The notes under the pieces are model-generated. The model ran no database searches, was not told the DNA's origin, and worked only from the letters and a program-made list of their open reading frames with translations. From Sphingobium sp. DEHP117 (GTDB lineage Bacteria; Pseudomonadota; Alphaproteobacteria; Sphingomonadales; Sphingomonadaceae), in assembly GCF_030867385.1 (NCBI RefSeq), contig NZ_JAPFBJ010000003.1, positions 372,001 through 436,000 of the forward strand: a stretch of 64,000 bases of DNA, written 5' to 3'. The position numbers were made by a program, and so were the translations under genes. Positions 58,985-64,000 of this stretch are shown here, in pieces; positions within the stretch are counted from its first letter, which is position 1; each line of letters starts with the position of its first letter.

Positions 58985-59214
58985 CAGCTGTAGAGGTCGT
59001 CGCGGGTCCAGGCACCGGCATGACGGTGGGGAAGCTTCTGGACGAACTCCAGCAGCGCGCCGACTGATCGGCGCTGACGGTCACGGTCGATAGGCACGAC
59101 CCGGGCGACAGGACGTCCCCGGGACATGACCACATAACTCTCGCCTTCCTGCACATCGCGGAGCATCTCCGAAAAGTGCTGATTGGCGTCGCTGGCACTG
59201 ATTGCGCGTTCCAT
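58984..59214 (-). CDS. Antitoxin, Phd/YefM family
   Basis: 76 residues starting at MERAISASDANQHFSEMLRD, the Phd/YefM N-terminal DNA-binding and dimer fold (ASDANQHFSEMLRDVQEG, SYVVMSRGRPVARVVPI). The C-terminal tail (FVQKLPHRHAGAWTRDDLYS) is expected to fill the PIN active site. It lies directly ahead of the toxin. A perfect palindrome and a promoter sit in the eight to forty bases upstream, so the pair is likely autorepressed. Confidence 0.92.
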   Translation of the reverse strand: MERAISASDANQHFSEMLRDVQEGESYVVMSRGRPVARVVPIDRDRQRRSVGALLEFVQKLPHRHAGAWTRDDLYS

Positions 59215-59222
59215 GAGGACCA

Positions 59223-59243
59223 ATTTAGTGCAAACCACTAAAT
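59223..59243 (-). promoter_or_regulatory. Toxin-antitoxin operator with promoter
   Basis: ATTTAGTG-CAAAC-CACTAAAT is a perfect 8-bp inverted repeat directly upstream of the antitoxin. On the minus strand TTGCAA, 17 bases and TAAATT form a promoter around it. TAAATT ends only 7 bases before the ATG, so the transcript may start at the ATG itself (leaderless). Confidence 0.75.
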
Positions 59244-59822
59244 CTTGCAAGAAGCGCGGATCCCGAACAGGGAAACCAGCGCCTCGAGACCGTGCCCCAG
59301 ATTGCGCACATCGGCATCGCCCCAAGCCGAAGCGTCGGCTTCGTAACAAACCACAGCATGAACCAGGACACTCGGGCGCCGACCCGTCGCAGCTACGGCA
59401 TCGCTGTCGGCAGTCCGGAGCATCAGGATCGTCGCTGTCGCCCGTTTACGGATCTTCGCCACATAGTCCGGGTCGTATTCCGTGACGCTGCGCCCGAAGA
59501 TCCCTTCATCCAGCAGCAGACCTCCCGCTGAATGCGGGTGGAGTGGCGGTAGCCCCATGACCGCCCGGTTGCGGGCCATGAGGTCACCATAGAGCTCCGC
59601 TGCTGCCAGCTGCTCCGGGGTGATCTTGCCGGCGAACGCCAGCCGCCCGATTGCGGAACCGAGGCGCTCGTCCTTCGCCTGCCGCGCGCTCACCCCATAT
59701 TGGCGTTGGCGTGCCTCAAGTACGGTCGCGGTCACTTCGCGCAGGGTCTCAGCCTTGCCCGGCCGGACCAGCTTGCCGCAGGGGTGGCGGCGGCCCGCCT
59801 TGCGCTTACGACCGCGAACCAC
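59238..59822 (-). CDS. Phage early-region protein, unknown
   Basis: 194 residues with a GTG start overlapping the preceding gene. The N terminus is basic (RGRKRKAGRRHPCGKLVRPG), followed by helical segments (TATVLEARQRQYGVSARQA, ERLGSAIGRLAFAGKITPEQ, LAAAELYGDLMARNRAVMG). The length and basic start would suit a DNA-binding regulator, but no motif is recognisable. Its stop falls inside the toxin-antitoxin operator. Confidence 0.7.
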   Translation of the reverse strand: MVRGRKRKAGRRHPCGKLVRPGKAETLREVTATVLEARQRQYGVSARQAKDERLGSAIGRLAFAGKITPEQLAAAELYGDLMARNRAVMGLPPLHPHSAGGLLLDEGIFGRSVTEYDPDYVAKIRKRATATILMLRTADSDAVAATGRRPSVLVHAVVCYEADASAWGDADVRNLGHGLEALVSLFGIRASCKI

Positions 59823-60075
59823 GGATGATCTCCGGGATCAGCGCCGCATAGCCAATCACATCGATCGGGCCGTCGGCATAATTCGGGTCGTGGGCAAGCC
59901 GGGCCAGCTTCAGGTCGATCATGCACAGAGCGACCTGCTGTGCCGTGACGGGTGTTCCCAGGGTGATCGACCAGCGCTGGGCAATGGCCTCCATCTGAGC
60001 TTTGGGATCGCCGTAGGCAGCGCCGCGATCTTCGAGCACCTGCGCAACGCGCTTCAAGAAACCGACCGCGCTCAC
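59806..60075 (-). CDS. Small phage protein, DUF6378-like
   Basis: 89 residues: FLKRVAQVLEDRGAAYGDP, IAQRWSITLGTPVTAQQVAL, CMIDLKLARLAHDPNYADGP, IDVIGYAALIPEI. The pattern (RG..YG.., MxxLKxxRL, DGxxDxxGY) is that of a widespread small phage family with an MazG-like helical look. The function is unknown. It overlaps both neighbours. Confidence 0.75.
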   Translation of the reverse strand: MSAVGFLKRVAQVLEDRGAAYGDPKAQMEAIAQRWSITLGTPVTAQQVALCMIDLKLARLAHDPNYADGPIDVIGYAALIPEIIRGSRS

Positions 60076-60662
60076 CGGACACCTCCACGGGTCTCGATGG
60101 CCCAGAGCAGGATGGCGATGGCGTCGGCCTCGTTATCGTCGGCGGGGGCAAATCCTTTTGTCTGAACGGCCGCGATGACAGCTGCCTTGTCGGCATTGCC
60201 CTTGCCGGCAATAAACCGCTTGATCGTGCCGACGGGTACGCCCTGGTAGGCGACCAGATGCTCTTCGCACCACGAGGTCAGCATCCCCAGCAGGCCGCCA
60301 TAGACGTGCGCTGCATCGGTGCCGACGTGACGACGGACCTCTTCAAAGTAGATCGCCTCAACCGGCCCGGCATCAAGATCGAGCTGTTCGAGCCAGCGCC
60401 GGAATCGGAGGTAGCGCATGCCGCCGCCGTCGTAGCGGGTGTGCTTCAGCGAGACTGTGCCGGTCGTGATCTGGCCGCCGGGGGACTGGAGGGCCCAGCC
60501 AGCACTGGTGCCGAGATCGAGGGCCAGGACAGCGCCGTGACGGATGGTGACGGATGTGACGGGTTGTCCGTTATCACTCCCAGAGGCGCGCGCGTGTGCG
60601 CGTGTAACGCCTATAAGGGGACTATCCGTCACATCCGTCACCGATGTTGATTTTGCAGACAT
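60072..60662 (-). CDS. RuvC-like Holliday junction resolvase
   Basis: 196 residues starting behind GGAG. From residue 46 on it follows the RNase H-like resolvase pattern: VLALDLGTSAGWAL (first Asp), IYFEEVRRHVGTDAAHVY (Glu), GTIKRFIAGKGNADKAAVIA, and ADDNEADAIAILLW (last Asp). The first 45 residues (KSTSVTDVTDSPLIGV, QPVTSVTIR) are unrelated to the fold and are encoded by a 17-bp inverted repeat, so the domain may start later. It would cut branched phage DNA before packaging. Confidence 0.85.
   Translation of the reverse strand: MSAKSTSVTDVTDSPLIGVTRAHARASGSDNGQPVTSVTIRHGAVLALDLGTSAGWALQSPGGQITTGTVSLKHTRYDGGGMRYLRFRRWLEQLDLDAGPVEAIYFEEVRRHVGTDAAHVYGGLLGMLTSWCEEHLVAYQGVPVGTIKRFIAGKGNADKAAVIAAVQTKGFAPADDNEADAIAILLWAIETRGGVR
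60546..60642. repeat. 17-bp perfect inverted repeat built from GTGACGG units
   Basis: GGTGACGGATGTGACGG (60546-60562) and CCGTCACATCCGTCACC (60626-60642) are perfect complements 63 bases apart. Each arm is itself a tandem pair of GTGACGG, so there are four GTGACGG copies. They lie in the 5' part of the RuvC-like gene, just after the primase gene. Confidence 0.8.
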
Positions 60663-60665
60663 TTT

Positions 60666-63071
60666 TCAAAACTCCATCGGGCTGGTCTGGGGTTGGGCCT
60701 GACGCAGGGCGAGACCCCGGAAACCCCGGGCTTTGTTGGTGTTGGCGCGCTCAAATCCGCGGTTCGCGAGGGTCTCGGAGAACCGCTTGTTCGAGCCGGC
60801 GAATTCGCCGTTGGCATCGGCCCAGTTCTTCCAGTCTGCGTAGAGCCGCTGGGACGTTTCCTGGAGGTGAGCGGCCTGATCGCAGCGCTCTTCAAGCCAG
60901 CGCCCCATGGCGTCCTCGGCTTCGAAATATTCCTCGGTGGCAGCCACAACCGACGCCGGGGGCTTGAGGCCTATGCGCTGCCACTCAAGGCATCCCCGAA
61001 GCGCCCAGGCGAGAATGCCGTCGCGCTCTGCCAGCAGCCGGTCAGCCAGTCGCTTGTCCCGCTTGTGGGGCGGGATGGTGACCGTGAACGGGATCATGTG
61101 CAGACGTCGCCGCATGGCCTCGTCGACATTGCGGATCGAGGGCTTGTGGTTGCCGACTACCAGCAGCTTGAACTGCGGGATGAACTCGAAGAAGTCCTGC
61201 CGCATGAAGCGGGCCGTTATCTTGTCACCGCCCGTCAGCGCCTTGAGCTTGCTCTCAGCCCAGCGGCTGCCCTGTTCGGTCTCGATCGCGGAAACGACCC
61301 GTGCGCCCCGCAACCCGGCCATGTCGGTCGGATGGCGATCCCCGTGACTTGCCATGAACATGTCCATGGCCGCGACCGTCGCGTAGTCGCCCACGATGGC
61401 GGTCAGTGTGTTGGCGAAGACCGATTTGCCGTTCGCACCGGTGCCGTAGAGGAAGAACAGGGCGTGTTCGGTGGTAACGCCTGTCAGGCAGTAGCCCGCC
61501 ATCCGCTGAAGGTAGCGTTGCAACTCGAAGTCACCTCCGGTGACCGTGTCGAGGAATGCGAGCCAGACCGGGCAATCGCCCCGCGGGGACGCAGCCGCTA
61601 TCTTCGTCATGTAGGCAGGGCGATCGTGGGCCCCGACGGCCGCAGTTTGCAGGTCGACAATCCCGGCCGGTGTGTTCAGCAGCCACGGGTTGCGATCCCA
61701 GACCTCGGTCGTTTCGGCATGCCGTCGGTCAGCACGGGCGATGCGCTCGACGGCCGCAATGGTAGATGCGGACGAAAGCTTGGCCTTGAGCTTGGCGCTG
61801 GCGGCCTGCCGCGCCGCTGCCCGGCAAACCTGCCGCGACAATTCAAACGCCTGCAGCGTTTCTTCCTTGCGCCAGACAGAACCTGTCCAGGTCAGCCATT
61901 GCCCCCACGGCGCGACGTATCGCCAGTCATTTGAATGCTGCTTGGTATAGGTCTCAGCTAGCGCGTCCTCGGTCAGTTGGACCGGTGCTGAGCTGCCTCC
62001 GCTCTGACCGCCGCCTGCAGGCGGGGCTCCACCTCCAGCCGCATCGAGATAGTCCTCGCCGTAACGGGTAGCGTCCAGTTTCCAGATCTTCTCAGCTTCC
62101 GAGCGAAGGCGCGCTTCCCCCCAAGGCGGATCGATCCGGGCGTTGTTGTAATCGACGATTTCCTGCCACGCCTGCTGCGCGGTGACATGACCTTCTCGGC
62201 AACGGCGGATCCAGTAGCCGATGATCCGTGTCAGGGCCTCGAAGCGGGTGGTGCCGTCTATTCCGCCTTCCCGGACAACCCGCCCGAACAATTCGGTTAC
62301 TGCACCATGCCCGGAACCGGCATCGTTGAAGTCCAGAGCATCGGGGACCTCGCCCTCCATCGGGGGCATGGCCATCACAGCCTCGACCAGATCGCCGAGG
62401 TCATGATCCTTTTCGCGGTGCTGGAGGATTTCGACGAGCCGCCGGTGGCCTGACTTTGCGTGAACAGACCCTGCAACACGGATCGGCTGGTGGGCCGAAC
62501 GGAACGAGGTGTCGCCGCCGACCTTGCAGGCTATCATATACCGCGCCCGGCAGACGGTCGTGATGTCATCTCCCTCGGCAGGCTCAGACAGGCGCCAGTA
62601 CAGGTGCAGCTTGCGCTGCCCTTCGGCGGTCACCCCGCCCGAGGCGACTTCGAGCGTGGGTTCACCAAGGTGGGTTGCCAGATGATCACGTTTGGCCGTG
62701 ATGTCCCCGTGATCCAGATCCACAAGGATCACCTGGGTCTGAACAATCTGATCTGCCTTGGCCTCACCCGCTGCAATGACGGTGCCGGGAACTACGAACA
62801 GCGCCATGCCGTTGTCCGCAGCCCAGCCAGCTTGCACCGCCAACTTCGCCGGGAATTCGGCGTCGTTCTCCATGAATGGGGTGTGAGGGACCTGATCGGC
62901 GCCGCCCTTTTCGGCGAGGGCGCGGACGGGCACGAGGTGGTCGCAGTAGCCGAAAACGATATCAGCGTAGGTTGCGAGCATCGCGTGATCGGGGGTTACA
63001 GGTGCGCTCGGCGCTTCCGGTTCAGCCGAAATCATGCCCAGCACCGCTGTTTCCAGGGGCACCATGCGCAC
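60666..63071 (-). CDS. Phage primase-helicase (D5/P4 family)
   Basis: 801 residues. The N-terminal half carries a RepB-like primase domain (VILVDLDHGDITAKRDHLAT near residue 120, RSAHQPIRVAGSVHAKSGHR). The C-terminal half is a D5_N plus SF3 helicase: WLLNTPAGIVDLQTAAVGAH, Walker A TGANGKSVF near residue 545, RFMRQDFFEFIPQFKLLVVG, NHKPSIRNVDEAMRRRLHMI, and a C-terminal PriCT-like part with FEAEDAMGRWLEERCDQA. It primes and unwinds phage DNA for replication. Confidence 0.92.
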   Translation of the reverse strand: MRMVPLETAVLGMISAEPEAPSAPVTPDHAMLATYADIVFGYCDHLVPVRALAEKGGADQVPHTPFMENDAEFPAKLAVQAGWAADNGMALFVVPGTVIAAGEAKADQIVQTQVILVDLDHGDITAKRDHLATHLGEPTLEVASGGVTAEGQRKLHLYWRLSEPAEGDDITTVCRARYMIACKVGGDTSFRSAHQPIRVAGSVHAKSGHRRLVEILQHREKDHDLGDLVEAVMAMPPMEGEVPDALDFNDAGSGHGAVTELFGRVVREGGIDGTTRFEALTRIIGYWIRRCREGHVTAQQAWQEIVDYNNARIDPPWGEARLRSEAEKIWKLDATRYGEDYLDAAGGGAPPAGGGQSGGSSAPVQLTEDALAETYTKQHSNDWRYVAPWGQWLTWTGSVWRKEETLQAFELSRQVCRAAARQAASAKLKAKLSSASTIAAVERIARADRRHAETTEVWDRNPWLLNTPAGIVDLQTAAVGAHDRPAYMTKIAAASPRGDCPVWLAFLDTVTGGDFELQRYLQRMAGYCLTGVTTEHALFFLYGTGANGKSVFANTLTAIVGDYATVAAMDMFMASHGDRHPTDMAGLRGARVVSAIETEQGSRWAESKLKALTGGDKITARFMRQDFFEFIPQFKLLVVGNHKPSIRNVDEAMRRRLHMIPFTVTIPPHKRDKRLADRLLAERDGILAWALRGCLEWQRIGLKPPASVVAATEEYFEAEDAMGRWLEERCDQAAHLQETSQRLYADWKNWADANGEFAGSNKRFSETLANRGFERANTNKARGFRGLALRQAQPQTSPMEF

Positions 63072-63778
63072 TCGAAGTGATCGGGATCAGCCGACACGCG
63101 AGGCAACCACTCGTTGGCGTCGCAGGCCTGAAGGATCCTGACCGCCTTGTCGCTGCAGGCCTGCGCAAGCGCGCCATTGAACGGCACCAGTTCGTGCCAG
63201 AGCTCGCAGGTGTCCTTATTGATGGCGGTGAAGACGGCCGGGTTTTCGGTCAGGCCGAGGTAGGCCTGATAAAGTGCGATCTGGGCCGCATAGACGGGCT
63301 TCGAAACTGTCACACCGCGCTTGACGATGTCGCGCCAGTTCTTCGCGTTGGCTGACTTGCACTCCCAGAGGGCGGGAACGGCCAGTGTTTCAGGCCCGGC
63401 TACAATGACGCCGTCGATATGTCCGCGCACCCGGCCGTTGGCGACAGAGAAGCCAAACTGGTCGCCGTCGCGATTGCGGGTCCGCAGATCGTAACCGGCC
63501 TTGAGCAGCCAATCGACTGCCAGGTCTTCGAAGATATGACCGACCGCGAAAATGCGCAGCGTCTTGCCGGAGAACTCCTCACCGGGGTCGCGCGGGGCCT
63601 TCAGGAACTCATACTGCAGCTTGCGGGAGCAGCTCTCGCCCAGACGACTGCCGCCCAGATAGGAGCGGGGCTCGCGCTCGCCGTTGGCCTTGGTGAGTGC
63701 ATCGTCGATGCGCGTATTCACGACATCGGCAAAGGTGTTGGGCTTGTCCCTGTGATTGAAGTCGAGCGGGCCGTGCAT
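63032..63778 (-). CDS. PD-(D/E)XK exonuclease with Fe-S cluster (Cas4/AddB-like)
   Basis: 248 residues from the ATG behind CGGAGGTG; a longer in-frame ATG exists 30 bases upstream. Nuclease motifs: GHIFEDLAVDWLLKAG (Glu), GRVRGHIDGVIVAG (Asp), PALWECKSANAKNW (E-x-K). A first cysteine (GESCSRKLQYEFL) and three at the C terminus (FECAWCPWKQRCWA) match the 4Fe-4S arrangement of Cas4 and AddB. It likely processes DNA ends in phage recombination and replication with the primase gene, which it overlaps by 40 bases. Confidence 0.85.
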   Translation of the reverse strand: MHGPLDFNHRDKPNTFADVVNTRIDDALTKANGEREPRSYLGGSRLGESCSRKLQYEFLKAPRDPGEEFSGKTLRIFAVGHIFEDLAVDWLLKAGYDLRTRNRDGDQFGFSVANGRVRGHIDGVIVAGPETLAVPALWECKSANAKNWRDIVKRGVTVSKPVYAAQIALYQAYLGLTENPAVFTAINKDTCELWHELVPFNGALAQACSDKAVRILQACDANEWLPRVSADPDHFECAWCPWKQRCWA

Positions 63779-63972
63779 CAGAACGGCACCTCCGGCGCGC
63801 TCTCCCACATCGACTTCTGGAAACCGGCGACCGCAGCCTCAGCGAGGGCCGCCGCCTGTTGATCGGTGAGTTCGTTGAAGCGCCGGTGCCAGCCGATCTG
63901 GCCCAGCACGGAAGCCATGGATTTGAGCGCAGCCACCTTGGCCGCGCGTTCGCGTTCGGCGGTATTATCCAT
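63778..63972 (-). CDS. Small phage protein, unknown
   Basis: 64 residues, helical throughout (NTAERERAAKVAALKSMAS, RRFNELTDQQAAALAEAAVA, GFQKSMWESAPEVPF). The stop and the next start share one base (TGATG), so it is translationally coupled to the Fe-S nuclease and may act with it. The family is not recognised. Confidence 0.62.
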   Translation of the reverse strand: MDNTAERERAAKVAALKSMASVLGQIGWHRRFNELTDQQAAALAEAAVAGFQKSMWESAPEVPF

Positions 63973-64000
63973 GACCGGCGACTCCGGTCAGGACGACCAG
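63965..64000 (-). CDS. Possible 3' end of an upstream phage gene
   Basis: On the minus strand the frame is open from the window edge and reads LVVLTGVAGHG before a TAA that overlaps the next start (ATGGATAA). Only eleven codons are visible, so this is suggestive at best. Confidence 0.3.
   Translation of the reverse strand: MVVLTGVAGHG

Larger units (their letters stand above)
31826..64000 (-). mobile_element. Siphovirus-type prophage, partial (right end outside window)
   Basis: A continuous minus-strand run of phage genes in lambdoid/HK97 order: replication, packaging, head, tail, lysis, fibres. Head and tail families (P27 TerS, TerL, portal, protease, HK97 capsid, gp6-like connector, gp10, DUF3168, tail tube, frameshifted chaperone, tape measure) are complete, and none looks broken. 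Integrase, repressor and att sites are not in the window. An integrated prophage rather than a free phage is inferred from the bacterial genes joined to its left. Confidence 0.9.

Overview
The window is GC-rich, densely coded DNA that reads as an alphaproteobacterium, most likely Sphingomonadales (Novosphingobium/Sphingobium-like). That placement is an inference from the TonB-receptor load, the style of the copper genes and the phage gene families; no rRNA or tRNA gene is present to confirm it. About half is bacterial chromosome or plasmid (1-31.7 kb) and half is one side of a siphovirus-type prophage (about 31.8 kb to the right edge, continuing outside the window).

Left part, 1-8.2 kb: the 3' end of a TonB-dependent siderophore receptor with a small Cys-rich follower; a redox/aromatic operon (DoxX, class III extradiol dioxygenase, WrbA) divergent from a LysR regulator; a ferritin-like protein; a second complete TonB siderophore receptor behind a probable Fur site; and a Gdt1/UPF0016 manganese exporter preceded by a clear yybP-ykoY manganese riboswitch.

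Copper island, 8.2-25.3 kb: a CopA-type P1B ATPase, an SRPBCC protein, small His/Met-rich periplasmic proteins, a DUF411 protein, a CusCBA-type tripartite efflux operon, the CopAB oxidase/outer-membrane pair and CopCD. Inside it sits an operon in the order anti-sigma, periplasmic metal sensor, ECF sigma factor. This matches cnrYXH of Cupriavidus, and all five metal ligands known in CnrX are conserved in the sensor. A bipartite sequence, TGAGGG (GAGGT in one copy) - 14 nt - YGCGTATC, recurs just upstream of the cus operon, copCD, copAB, the DUF411 gene and the His/Met-rich gene. Weaker versions precede the sigma operon itself (15-nt spacer) and the SRPBCC gene. This looks like the promoter of a locally encoded ECF copper regulon and is the most interesting result here.

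Stress cluster, 25.3-31.7 kb: a P2-type cation ATPase and zinc alcohol dehydrogenase operon, a membrane protein, and two double-domain universal stress proteins.

Prophage, 31.8-64 kb, almost all on the minus strand. Read right to left: Fe-S PD-(D/E)XK nuclease, D5-type primase-helicase, RuvC-like resolvase, small early genes, a Phd/PIN toxin-antitoxin pair, a putative late promoter with an operator-like palindrome, HNH nuclease, two DNA methyltransferases, terminase, portal, protease, HK97-fold capsid, head-tail connectors, tail tube, tail assembly chaperone with a canonical -1 frameshift site (A AAT TTT plus hairpin), tape measure, tail and lysis genes, tail fibres with an S74 chaperone, and a sulfotransferase. 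Cargo genes (YkvA/DUF1232, YnfA on the opposite strand, sulfotransferase, toxin-antitoxin) are threaded through the module. No integrase, repressor or att site is visible.
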